Shown here piece by piece: positions 26,062 to 34,278 of a stretch of 64,000 bases of DNA. Each line of letters opens with the position of its first letter. The stretch's first letter is position 1. The translations under genes and the position numbers were made by a program. The notes under the pieces are model-generated. The model was not told the origin of the DNA and searched no databases. It saw only the letters and a program-made list of their open reading frames with translations. This DNA is from Lentzea tibetensis (GTDB lineage: Bacteria > Actinomycetota > Actinomycetes > Mycobacteriales > Pseudonocardiaceae). The stretch spans positions 93,114 to 157,113 of the forward strand of contig NZ_VOBR01000020.1 in NCBI RefSeq assembly GCF_007845675.1, in the 5' to 3' direction.

Positions 26062-26466
26062 CTACCGGCGACGCGCTGACCGGCCGATGCTGGGCTCCGC
26101 GGGCCGCTCCTTGAGGCGCGCCGCTTCCTTCTTGACCTCGGCCGCGGTGGCGCGCTCCTGCTGCAGCCACTCCGGGTTGGCCGTCTTCAGCTCTTCGATC
26201 TGCTCGGTGGTCAGCGACTCGGTGATGCCGCTGCGCGCCAGTCCGCTCATGGAGATGCCGAGCTTCAGCGCGATGATCTGCCGGGGATGCGGCCCGTTGC
26301 GGCGCAGGTCCCGCAGCCACTCGGGCGGGTCGGCCTGCAGGGCGTTCAGCTCGTCGCGCGAGACGACACCCTCCTGGAACTCCGCGGGGGTGGCTTCGAG
26401 GTGCACGCCCAGCTTCTTCGCCGCGGTCGCGGGCTTCATCGTCTGGGGCGTCTTCGGCGACTTCAT
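26062..26466 (-). CDS. DUF5997 family protein
   Basis: A 134-residue basic protein beginning MKSPKTPQTMKPATAAKKLG. It matches the actinobacterial DUF5997 family, with a conserved PPEWLRDLRRNGPHPRQ core. The chosen ATG at 26466 is nearest the conserved region; the frame extends nine codons further without a better start. It is divergent from, and 52 bases from, an HTH-less LysR-type sensor, an arrangement I recall as common for this family. No molecular function is known. Its stop abuts that of the convergent LuxR regulator. Confidence 0.78.
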   Translation of the reverse strand: MKSPKTPQTMKPATAAKKLGVHLEATPAEFQEGVVSRDELNALQADPPEWLRDLRRNGPHPRQIIALKLGISMSGLARSGITESLTTEQIEELKTANPEWLQQERATAAEVKKEAARLKERPAEPSIGRSARRR

Positions 26467-26518
26467 GACGAGAAGGGTAACGGGCGCCCGCACCGGTCAC
26501 GCCCGGTAGTCTGCCCTC

Positions 26519-27307
26519 GTGACCGGCTCGGACGTACCTCCCTCATTCACGCTCGCGTACGTCCCGGGGGTGACGCCCGCCAAGTGGGTCCGGATGTGGA
26601 ACGAACGGTTGCCCGACGTCGAGCTGACCCTCGTCCAGGTGCCCGCCGCGCAAGCCGCTGACCTGGTGCGCAACCGCGAGGCCGACGCGGTCCTCCTGCG
26701 GTTGCCGGTCGACCGGACAGGTCTGCACGCGATCCCCCTCTACACCGAGACGACCGTCGTCGTGCTGCCGAAGGACCACGCCGCCGCCGCGGCCGAGGAG
26801 ATGTCCACAGAGGACTTCGCCGACGCCGTGGTGCTGCACCCGCTCGACGACACGCTCGAGTGGGAGCGGCCGCCGGGTCAGCCCGCGATCGAACGCCCCG
26901 CCACGACAGCCGACGCCGTCGAGCTGGTGGCCGCTGGCATCGGGCTGCTCGTCGTCCCCCAGTCACTCGCGCGGCTGCACCACCGCAGGGACCTCACCTA
27001 CCGGCCCATGCCGGACGCCCCTGAGTCGCGCGTCGCGCTGTCGTGGCTGGAGGACGAGACCACCGACCTGATGGAGCAGATGATCGGGATCGTCCGCGGG
27101 CGGACCGTCAACAGCACCCGCGGACGTCCCGCGGAACCCGCGAAGCGCGAGCGTCCCAGCGACGGTGCGCGCAAGGCGGTGGCAGGCAAGGGCGCGGGCA
27201 ACGCTGCGGGCAAGAGCGCGGGCAAGGAGTCAGCGGGCAAGGGCACGCGGCGGGGTGCGGGTGCCCGTGACAGCGGCAAGCGCGGGAAGCCTCGCCGCCG
27301 GTCGTAG
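26519..27307 (+). CDS. LysR substrate-binding domain protein without HTH, with basic Ala/Lys/Gly tail
   Basis: Residues about 10-190 match a LysR-type effector-binding (PBP2) fold: FTLAYVPGVTPAKWVRMW, DAVLLRLPVDRTGLHAIPLY, VVLPKDH and VAAGIGLLVVPQSLARLHH. No N-terminal winged-helix is present. The last 60 residues are a low-complexity tail rich in Lys, Arg, Ala and Gly, with AGKGAGNAAGKSAGKESAGK-type repeats like histone H1. The tail may bind DNA non-specifically in place of the missing HTH. The GTG start lies in a short divergent gap shared with DUF5997. Confidence 0.82.
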   Translation: MTGSDVPPSFTLAYVPGVTPAKWVRMWNERLPDVELTLVQVPAAQAADLVRNREADAVLLRLPVDRTGLHAIPLYTETTVVVLPKDHAAAAAEEMSTEDFADAVVLHPLDDTLEWERPPGQPAIERPATTADAVELVAAGIGLLVVPQSLARLHHRRDLTYRPMPDAPESRVALSWLEDETTDLMEQMIGIVRGRTVNSTRGRPAEPAKRERPSDGARKAVAGKGAGNAAGKSAGKESAGKGTRRGAGARDSGKRGKPRRRS

Positions 27308-27312
27308 CCCGC

Positions 27313-27729
27313 TCACTCCCGGACGTAGATGATCTCCCGAGAGCCGGCGCCGTTGGCCCACACCGCTTCCAGCCGGGCGCCGCGGGTGCGGCTGTGCTTC
27401 GGTGACGGCACGGGCGACGAGAAGTTGATGACGCCGGTGTCACCTGGACAGAGTGGAGTCGACTTGTACACCGGGTCGCTCCCCAGTGTCCGGTCCACCT
27501 GCAGGTGCAGGTGCACGCACTGCTGATGAGGCCTGATCCCCAGTCTGGCGTGGAGACTCCACTCGGTGACGTCGTTGCCCACCCAGACCTGTCCCCACAC
27601 GGTGATCTGGAGGTGGGGCTTGTCGTTGTAGTCGACGAAACCCGTACCCGCGTCGGCCGTGCCCGCCAGTCCCGGTGTCATGGCCAGCGCCATGGCTCCG
27701 GCGACCAGCGCCTTGCTCCGCTGCCGCAT
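27313..27729 (-). CDS. Small secreted protein of unknown function
   Basis: A 138-residue protein with a clear signal peptide (MRQRSKALVAGAMALAMTPG, cleavage near ADA). The mature part is beta-rich with two cysteines (QQCVHLH and PLCPGDTG) and no recognised domain. It is convergent with the LysR-like gene, five bases apart, and lies 96 bases downstream of the NB-ARC/LuxR regulator on the same strand. It could be co-transcribed with that regulator, but a separate promoter is equally likely. Confidence 0.65.
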   Translation of the reverse strand: MRQRSKALVAGAMALAMTPGLAGTADAGTGFVDYNDKPHLQITVWGQVWVGNDVTEWSLHARLGIRPHQQCVHLHLQVDRTLGSDPVYKSTPLCPGDTGVINFSSPVPSPKHSRTRGARLEAVWANGAGSREIIYVRE

Positions 27730-27825
27730 CGTTCGGCTCCTTCCTGTTGCTGCGGCACATCGAACTCCTCGGCGGCTGGAGAAAAGCTGGAGAGCGGCGG
27801 GAACATCAGTCGCAGCCGGGCAACC

Positions 27826-30024
27826 TCACGAATCCAGCGACGACCTGCGTTCGACCGCCCACGTGGCGATCTGGCTGCGTGAGGTGAAAGCCAGCTTGCC
27901 CATGATCCGTCCGACGTGGCCTTCGGCGGTCCGTCTGGAGATCACCAGCCGCTTGGCGATCTCCTGGTTGGACAACCCGAGCGCGATCAGTTGCGCCACC
28001 TGCACCTCGCGGTGGGTCAGCCCGCCGGTGCCCGCGGTGCGTCGCCGGGACGTCGGTGACTCGGGCCCTTCCAGCGCGAGTGAGACGGCCTCGTCGAGCG
28101 TGCGTTCGTCACCCCGGCTGAACGCCTCGTGGAACGCCGGGTCGCCGAGCGCCCGGCTGGCGTTCGCGACGCAGTTCTCGTGCGGTGCGACGTATCCCCC
28201 GGAGATGTGCTCGGCCAGACCGAAGGTGCGCCGGATCATCTCGCCTGCGCCGAGCAGCTCGGCCGCGCGCTCCGCCTGGTTCTCGGCACCGGCGATCCAG
28301 GCCGACAGCTCGATGATGATCCGGATGCCGATGACGTCGCGGAAGGACTGCTTGATCTCCAGGCACTGTCTCGCATACCTGGTCGCCGCGCGCAGGTCGG
28401 CTCGGCCGAAGGAGATCAGGACGAGCGTGTTGAGCACGTACGACAACACCCACCGTTCGCCGCGCGCTTCGCACAGCCGCACCGTTTCCCGGCACAGCCG
28501 CGCGGCGCGGTCGGGATCGCCGAGGAACAGGTGTGCCGCGGCGAGCTCGAAGCGGGTGATCGTCGCGAAGGTGTCGACCACGCCCAGCCCGTCGAACCGG
28601 CGCAGCGCCTCCCCGAGCAGGTCGGCTGCGCGGGAGTGGTCGCCCTCCATCAACGTCGCGAGTCCCAGGACGCGGATCGCGTTGGCCTCCAACGACTCCG
28701 CACCGACCTCCGCCGCGACGGCCAGCGACTCGACGGCGTGCTCGTGGCACGCGGGCACGTCACCCCGCATCGCGGCCACCGCGCTCGCCGCCTGCAACGC
28801 CTCCGCTCGTTGCCTGCTGGGACCGGTGTCCAGCGCGAGGAACTCGTCCAGCCAGAAGCGCTGCTCGGCGGGCTGAGCGCCGCACGAGGACCAGTAGAAC
28901 CACAGCGCCGCCGCCATCCGCAGGCCCGTTCGCGCTTCACCGCGCACGGTGGCGCAGTAGTCCAGCGCGAAACGCAGGTTCGCGTGGCCGGCTCGCAGCC
29001 TCGCGCACCACACCGACTGGTCAGGCCCGAACCACTCGGCGGCGCACCGTTGCGCCAGTGCCAGGAAGTGGTCCCGGTGCCGCATCCGCAGCCGCGGCCG
29101 CTCCCCGCTCGCACCGAGCTTCAGCTGGCCGTACTGCCGAATCGTCTCCAGCATGGAGTAGCGCGACGAGTCGTCACCTCGGCGTTGCAGGACCGACTTG
29201 TCCACGAGTGCGGCGACACCGTGGGACAGGTCCACGCCGCCGCAGACCTGCTCCGCGGCGTGCAGGTCGAACCCGTCGGCGAACACGGACAGCCGCGCCC
29301 ACAACGACTTCTCCTCGTCCGAGCACAGGTCGTAGCTCCAGTCGAGCATCGCCCGCAACGTCCGATACCGCGCGGGGGCAACCCGCGAGCCGTGCGTGAG
29401 CAGCCGGAAGCGGTCGTCGAGACGCTGCAGGATCTCTTCGGGAGACAACGCGCGCAGCCACGCCGTGGCGAGCTCGATTCCCAGCGGGATGCCGTCGAGC
29501 TCACGGCAGATGTCGGCGACCACCAGCCAGTTGTCCTGGGTGACCTGGAAACCCGGCTCGGCCGCGGAAGCACGTTCGGAGAACAGCTGCATGGCCGCGG
29601 ACCGCCGCTGGACCACGCCCTCGGAACGGGGCACCGGCAAGGGCTGCACCCGCACCACGTGCTCAGCCGGAATCCGCAACGCGTGCCTGCTCGTCGTCAG
29701 CACGCGCAGACCAGGTGCGGCGCCGAGCAGTTCGTCGATCAGCGACGCGCTGGCGGCGGCCGAGGCCTGCACGAGCCCGAACGTGCTCGCGACCGTCTCC
29801 GCCAGCAGGTCGTGGCGTTTCAGAGTGCCCAGCTGCACCAGCCACGCGCCGTGCGGCAACCTCCGACGCAACTGGGTCGCGACGCGCAGCGCGAGCCGAG
29901 TCTTGCCGACACCGCCGATACCGGTCAACGTCACCAGTCTCGCGCTGGACAGCGTCGTCTTGATCTCGCTGATCTCCCGTCGCCGCCCGACGAAACTGTT
30001 GACCTCGGCGGGGAGGTTGCCCAT
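27826..30024 (-). CDS. NB-ARC/ATPase LuxR-family transcriptional regulator
   Basis: The protein has an NB-ARC-like P-loop (LTGIGGVGKTRLALRVA) near its start, LRVLTTSRHALRI (sensor Arg), GIPLGIELATAWLRAL (GLPL-like motif), a TPR-like helical middle and a C-terminal LuxR HTH (LTHREVQVAQLIALGLSNQE then SRRTAEGHVGRIMGKLAF). The open frame runs to 30117, but that would include the nrdB terminator hairpin. I therefore use the ATG at 30024 (732 residues); a GTG at 30051 is also possible. It is a signal-responsive DNA-binding regulator whose target is unknown. Confidence 0.85.
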   Translation of the reverse strand: MGNLPAEVNSFVGRRREISEIKTTLSSARLVTLTGIGGVGKTRLALRVATQLRRRLPHGAWLVQLGTLKRHDLLAETVASTFGLVQASAAASASLIDELLGAAPGLRVLTTSRHALRIPAEHVVRVQPLPVPRSEGVVQRRSAAMQLFSERASAAEPGFQVTQDNWLVVADICRELDGIPLGIELATAWLRALSPEEILQRLDDRFRLLTHGSRVAPARYRTLRAMLDWSYDLCSDEEKSLWARLSVFADGFDLHAAEQVCGGVDLSHGVAALVDKSVLQRRGDDSSRYSMLETIRQYGQLKLGASGERPRLRMRHRDHFLALAQRCAAEWFGPDQSVWCARLRAGHANLRFALDYCATVRGEARTGLRMAAALWFYWSSCGAQPAEQRFWLDEFLALDTGPSRQRAEALQAASAVAAMRGDVPACHEHAVESLAVAAEVGAESLEANAIRVLGLATLMEGDHSRAADLLGEALRRFDGLGVVDTFATITRFELAAAHLFLGDPDRAARLCRETVRLCEARGERWVLSYVLNTLVLISFGRADLRAATRYARQCLEIKQSFRDVIGIRIIIELSAWIAGAENQAERAAELLGAGEMIRRTFGLAEHISGGYVAPHENCVANASRALGDPAFHEAFSRGDERTLDEAVSLALEGPESPTSRRRTAGTGGLTHREVQVAQLIALGLSNQEIAKRLVISRRTAEGHVGRIMGKLAFTSRSQIATWAVERRSSLDS

Positions 30025-30085
30025 CTGTTCCGCTGACGCCGTTGTGACCACCGTGGCATTGCTACCAGGAATGGGTGTGAAAGGC

Positions 30086-30133
30086 GTGCGGCCGCTCGGG
30101 TTGCGCGCAACGCACAACCCCGAGCGGCCGCAC
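30086..30133 (-). terminator. Terminator of the nrdAB operon
   Basis: Long arms 30133-30115 and 30103-30086 (GTGCGGCCGCTCGGGGTTG-type) pair with one bulge around an 11-base loop, starting nine bases after the nrdB stop on the minus strand. A TTT lies just beyond. Confidence 0.78.
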
Positions 30134-30141
30134 CCGTTCTC

Positions 30142-31170
30142 CTAGAAGTCCTCGTCGAAGGCGACCGTGCCGCTCACCGCGACCTGGTAGGCCGACACGC
30201 GGCGTTCGAAGAAGTTGGACAGCTCCTGCACGTCCTGCAGCTCCATGAACGCGAACGGGTTCTTGGAGCCGTAGATCGGCTCGATGCCGAGCACCTGCAG
30301 CCGCCGGTCGGCGACGTGCTCCAGGTAGGACCGCATGTCCGCGACCGACATGCCCGCGACGCCGCCCTCGAGCAGGTCCTCCGCGAACTGGACCTCCGCG
30401 TCCACGGCCTCGCGCAGCATCTGCCGCACCTCTTCGTGCAGCTCGTCGTCGAAGAGGTCCGGCTCCTCGCGGCGCACGGTGTCGACGACGTCGAACGCGA
30501 ACGCCATGTGCATCGACTCGTCGCGGAACACCCAGTTCGTGCCCGAAGCCAGCCCGTTGAGCAGGCCGCGCGAACGCAGGAAGTACACGTAAGCGAAGGC
30601 GCCGTAGAAGAACAGGCCCTCGATGCACGCGGCGAAGCAGATCAGGTTCAGCAGGAACGACCGGCGGTCGTCCCGCGTCTCCAGCTGCGTCAGCGACGAG
30701 ATCGAGTCGATCCACTTGTAGCAGAACTCGGCCTTGGCGCGGATCGACGGGATGGTGTCGACCGCGGCGAACGCCTCGGCGCGGTCGTTCTCGTCGGGCA
30801 GGTAGGTGTCGAGCAGCGTCAGGTAGAACTGGACGTGCACGGCCTCCTCGAACAGCTGCCGCGACAGGTAGAGCCGGGCCTCCGGCGCGTTCACGTGCTC
30901 GTAGAGGTTGAGCACCAGGTTGTTCGCGACGATGGTGTCGCCGGTCGCGAAGAACGCCACGAGCCGGTTGACGAGGTGCCGCTCGGCCTCCGACAGCTTG
31001 TTCAGGTCGGCGAGGTCCGAGTGGAGGTCGACCTCCTCGACGGTCCACGTGTTCTTGATCGCGTCACGGAAGCGCTCGTAGAACAGCGGGTAGCGCATGG
31101 GCCGCAGGGTGAGGTCCATGCCGGGGTCGAGCAGGGCGTGCTTGCGGGCGGTGGACTCGAGCGTGGTCAC
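30142..31170 (-). CDS. nrdB: Class Ia ribonucleoside-diphosphate reductase, beta subunit
   Basis: 342 residues, the usual length. Di-iron ligands and the radical Tyr are visible: QLFEEAVHVQFY gives Glu, His and the Tyr at E-x2-H-x3-Y spacing; ACIEGLFF gives Glu; RDESMHMAF gives Glu and His. It supplies the tyrosyl radical to NrdA for making deoxynucleotides in the presence of oxygen. The GTG start overlaps the nrdA stop by four bases. Expression should be repressed by B12 through the leader of nrdA. Confidence 0.95.
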   Translation of the reverse strand: MTTLESTARKHALLDPGMDLTLRPMRYPLFYERFRDAIKNTWTVEEVDLHSDLADLNKLSEAERHLVNRLVAFFATGDTIVANNLVLNLYEHVNAPEARLYLSRQLFEEAVHVQFYLTLLDTYLPDENDRAEAFAAVDTIPSIRAKAEFCYKWIDSISSLTQLETRDDRRSFLLNLICFAACIEGLFFYGAFAYVYFLRSRGLLNGLASGTNWVFRDESMHMAFAFDVVDTVRREEPDLFDDELHEEVRQMLREAVDAEVQFAEDLLEGGVAGMSVADMRSYLEHVADRRLQVLGIEPIYGSKNPFAFMELQDVQELSNFFERRVSAYQVAVSGTVAFDEDF

Positions 31171-33548
31171 TGGCAGGCCTCACAGGACTCGGGGTTTTCC
31201 AGGGAGCAGGCGAGCGCGTCGGCGTCGGTGACCGGGGCGGGCGCGGCCGAGGTCGGCACGGTGGCCTGCTGGATGCGCGTCGCCGGACGGGAGCGCAGGT
31301 AGTACGTGGTCTTCAGCCCGGCTTTCCAGGCGTACAGGTACATCGACGAGAGCTTCCCGATCGTCGGCGACGCGACGAACAGGTTCAGCGACTGGCTCTG
31401 GTCGATGTACGGGCCGCGCGCGGCCGCCAGCTCGATCAGCGCCTTCTGCGGGAGCTCCCACGCCGTGCGGAACAGCTCGCGCACCTCGGCGGGCAGTTCG
31501 GTGAGGCCCTGCGCCGAGCCGTCGTCGCGCTTGAGCCGCGACCGGATCTCCTCGGTCCACAGGCCGCGCGACTTGAGCTCGCGCACCAGGTACGAGTTGA
31601 TCTGCAGGAACTCGCCGGACAGCGTCTCGCGCTTGAAGGCGTTGGACACCTGCGGCTCGATGCACTCGAAGCACCCGGCGATCGACGCGATCGTGGCGGT
31701 CGGCGCCACCGCGATCAGCAGCGAGTTGCGCAGGCCGTGCTCGGAGATCCGCTCCCGCACCGCGGCCCAGCGTTCGGTCTGCGTGGGCGTGACGCCCCAC
31801 AGGTCCGGCTGCAGATCACCGCGCGCGGCACGGGTCTGCGCGTACGCGGGGTGCGCACCCGCCGAAGCCGCGAGCTCGGCCGACGACTCCAGTGCGGTGA
31901 GGTAGATCTCCTCGGCGATCCGCGTCGACAGCTCGCGCGCCCGCTCGGAGTCGAACGGCAGGCGCAGCTTGAAGAACACGTCCTGCAGACCCATGACACC
32001 GAGCCCGACCGGGCGCCAGCGCGGGTTGCTGCGACCGGCCTGCTCGGTCGGGTAGTAGTTGATGTCGATCACGCGGTCGAGGAACACGACCGCCGTGCGC
32101 ACCGTGGACCGCAAGCGGTCCCAGTCGAGGTCGTCACCGTCGACGTGGGCGCCGAGGTTGACCGAACCGAGGTTGCAGACAGCCGTCTCGGCGTCGCTGG
32201 TGACCTCGAGGATCTCCGTGCACAGGTTGGACAGGTGCACGACGTTGCCGGGCTCGGCGGTCTGGTTGCACGTGCGGTTGGACGTGTCCTTGAACGTCAT
32301 CCAGCCGTTGCCGGTCTGCGCCAGCGTGCGGATCATCCGGCCGTACAGGTCGCGGGCCTTGACCGTGCGCACCGCGCGCCCGGCCGCCTCGGCGGCCCGG
32401 TACTCGCGGTCGAAGTCCTCGCCCCACAGGTCGGGCAGCTCCGGCACCTCGTCCGGGTTGAACAGCGACCAGTCGGCGTCCGCCTCGACGCGGCGCATGA
32501 ACTCGTCCGGGATCCAGTTGGCCAGGTTGAGGTTGTGCGTGCGCCGGGCGTCCTCACCGGTGTTGTCGCGCAGCTCGAGGAACTCCTCGACGTCCGGGTG
32601 CCACGTCTCCAGGTACACGCACGCCGCACCCTTGCGGCGGCCGCCCTGGTTGACCGCCGCGACCGACGCGTCCAGCGTCCGCAGCCACGGCACGATCCCG
32701 TTGGAGTGGCCGTTGGTGCCGCGGATCAGCGCGCCGCGCGACCGCACTCGCGACCACTGCACGCCGATGCCGCCCGCGAACTTCGACAGGTGCGCGATCT
32801 GGGAGTACCGCTCGTAGATCGACGCGAGCTCGTCGCGCGGCGAGTCGAGCAGGTAGCACGACGACATCTGGGTGTGCTGGGTGCCGGAGTTGAACAGCGT
32901 CGGCGAGCTGGGCAGGTACGCCAGCGACGACATCAGCCGGTAGAAGTCGATCGCCTCGGCCGCGGTGTGCGACAACCCGCAGGCGACCCGCAGCAGCCAG
33001 TACTGCGGCATCTCGATCACCGCGCGGGTGGACGGGTGGCGCAGCAGGTAGCGGTCGAAGACGGTGCGCAGGCCGAAGTACTCGAACCGGCGATCGGCGT
33101 CGAAGTCGATCGCGTCGTCCAGCTTGCGGGCGTTGGCCGCGACGAAGGTGGCCGTCGCGTCGCCGATGAGGCCCTCGCGGTGCCCGAGCGCGACGCTCTG
33201 GCTGAACGAGTGCACCCCCTGCCCGCGGACCTCCTTGTCGATGTACGCCGACAGCAGGCCGGCGGCGAGCTTGGAGTACGCGGGCTCCTCGGCGACCAGC
33301 TCGGCGGCGGTCTGGATGGACAGCCGGTCCAGCTCGGACGTCGTCGCGCCGTCGTACAGACCGCTGATCGTCTTCGTGGCCACCCGCAGCGGGTCGATGT
33401 CCTCCAAGCCGTCCGCGCAGCGCTGGACCGCGCGCACGATCTTGTTCACGTCGACCGGCTCGAGTGCGCCACTGCGCTTGCGCACCCGCATCGTGGTGCT
33501 CCTGCCGGTGTCGGCCACCGGTGGGGCCGACAGGTCGGAGACCGTCAC
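31167..33548 (-). CDS. nrdA: Class Ia ribonucleoside-diphosphate reductase, alpha subunit
   Basis: 793 residues. An ATP-cone (MRVRKRSGALEPVDVNKI) is at the N-terminus. Active-site residues are in SNLCTEILE (Asn, Cys, Glu), with the redox cysteines in MSSCYLLD and AVCNLGSVNL and the C-terminal shuttle CEACQ. It reduces ribonucleotides to deoxyribonucleotides in the cytoplasm with NrdB. The GTG start has GGAGAG upstream inside a short hairpin. The roughly 300-base leader contains a cobalamin riboswitch, so B12 should switch the gene off, presumably in favour of a B12-dependent class II enzyme elsewhere. Confidence 0.95.
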   Translation of the reverse strand: MTVSDLSAPPVADTGRSTTMRVRKRSGALEPVDVNKIVRAVQRCADGLEDIDPLRVATKTISGLYDGATTSELDRLSIQTAAELVAEEPAYSKLAAGLLSAYIDKEVRGQGVHSFSQSVALGHREGLIGDATATFVAANARKLDDAIDFDADRRFEYFGLRTVFDRYLLRHPSTRAVIEMPQYWLLRVACGLSHTAAEAIDFYRLMSSLAYLPSSPTLFNSGTQHTQMSSCYLLDSPRDELASIYERYSQIAHLSKFAGGIGVQWSRVRSRGALIRGTNGHSNGIVPWLRTLDASVAAVNQGGRRKGAACVYLETWHPDVEEFLELRDNTGEDARRTHNLNLANWIPDEFMRRVEADADWSLFNPDEVPELPDLWGEDFDREYRAAEAAGRAVRTVKARDLYGRMIRTLAQTGNGWMTFKDTSNRTCNQTAEPGNVVHLSNLCTEILEVTSDAETAVCNLGSVNLGAHVDGDDLDWDRLRSTVRTAVVFLDRVIDINYYPTEQAGRSNPRWRPVGLGVMGLQDVFFKLRLPFDSERARELSTRIAEEIYLTALESSAELAASAGAHPAYAQTRAARGDLQPDLWGVTPTQTERWAAVRERISEHGLRNSLLIAVAPTATIASIAGCFECIEPQVSNAFKRETLSGEFLQINSYLVRELKSRGLWTEEIRSRLKRDDGSAQGLTELPAEVRELFRTAWELPQKALIELAAARGPYIDQSQSLNLFVASPTIGKLSSMYLYAWKAGLKTTYYLRSRPATRIQQATVPTSAAPAPVTDADALACSLENPESCEACQ

Positions 33549-33566
33549 AGCTCTCTCCTCGCGAGC
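33549..33566 (-). promoter_or_regulatory. Ribosome-binding-site hairpin before nrdA, shared with metE
   Basis: GCTCGCGAGGAGAGAGCT (minus strand) ends directly at the GTG of nrdA. AGCTC and GAGCT can pair with the GAGGAG ribosome site in the loop. The identical 18 bases precede metE on the other strand. Confidence 0.55.
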
Positions 33567-33672
33567 TCGAGGCCACGAAGGGGTGCGAGGAGCAGACGGG
33601 CGCGCGCGATCGCCACGTCCTCCCGCCCTCCCTCGGGGCCGCGGACGCCCGCACGCGGTCGCGTGCGGGGCG

Positions 33673-33855
33673 CTGGCAGGTCTTCGGACTCACGGGCGTG
33701 CCTGGCAGGCGCCTACCGGCCGTCGCTTCCCGGACTCGCGTCCAGTGCTTCGTTGACGGCTTTCGTTCCCGTTCACCGCTGCGGGGCAGTCCCGGACTCG
33801 CACCGGGTTCCCTCTTGCGACGACCGATCTGGATGATCGGCCGAACCAGCTATCG
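33673..33855 (-). promoter_or_regulatory. Cobalamin riboswitch upstream of nrdAB
   Basis: On the minus strand the leader contains the cobalamin aptamer core GGGAACCCGGTGCGAGTCC, then GGACTGCCCCGCAGCGGTGA, GGGAACGAAAGCCGTC and GAAGCACTGG, ending GAGTCCGAAGACCTGCC. These are the conserved P3-P6 elements and the terminal segment of RF00174-type RNAs. Limits are approximate. It should sense adenosylcobalamin and repress the downstream class Ia reductase. The expression platform probably lies between 33672 and the nrdA start. Confidence 0.9.
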
Positions 33856-33970
33856 CGGCACAATACATGGACACCGCAGCCCCACATGCACCCCACATCT
33901 AGTGGCGTGTCGCTCAGTTGGAGTAGCGAATCCCAGTGGCCGGATGCCGTGATCGGCTTGGGCTACGCTC

Positions 33971-34155
33971 AGCGGTGCCGACGGTTCACCCGGTCCTCGA
34001 GGACCAGGTGAGGCAAGAGGGAACCCGGTGGAAATCCGGGACTGCCCCGCAGCGGTGAGTGGGAACGAAAGCCGTCAGAAGCACTGGATCTCGGGATCTG
34101 GGAAGCGACGGCCGGTAGGAGCGTGCAGCACGCCCACGAGTCCGAAGACCTGCCG
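33971..34155 (+). promoter_or_regulatory. Cobalamin riboswitch upstream of metE
   Basis: The same aptamer elements appear on the plus strand: GGGAACCCGGTGGAAATCC, GGACTGCCCCGCAGCGGTGA, GGGAACGAAAGCCGTC, GAAGCACTGG and GAGTCCGAAGACCTGCC. They match the opposite-strand nrdA element almost base for base across the core. The two aptamers are divergent with about 115 bases between them. About 120 bases separate the aptamer from the metE start. Confidence 0.92.
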
Positions 34156-34259
34156 CCGGTGCGCGCACCACCGGTGCGCGTTGCTCCGGAGCCTCTCGGG
34201 TGGGCCAGGGCGCTCGCTTCGCGCTGCGCTGCCTCGTGGGTCTCCGGTGCTGTCCGCAC

Positions 34260-34277
34260 GCTCGCGAGGAGAGAGCT
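34260..34277 (+). promoter_or_regulatory. Ribosome-binding-site hairpin before metE, shared with nrdA
   Basis: GCTCGCGAGGAGAGAGCT ends one base before the metE GTG. The GCTC/GAGC arms can place the GAGGAG ribosome site in a loop, suggesting control of translation initiation by the upstream riboswitch. Confidence 0.55.
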
Positions 34278-34278
34278 T

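Noticed and set aside
33880-33912. Possible NrdR box (CCACATCTAGTGG) upstream of nrdA
   Set aside because: The half-site spacing is five bases rather than that of the NrdR consensus and the AT-rich centre is missing.
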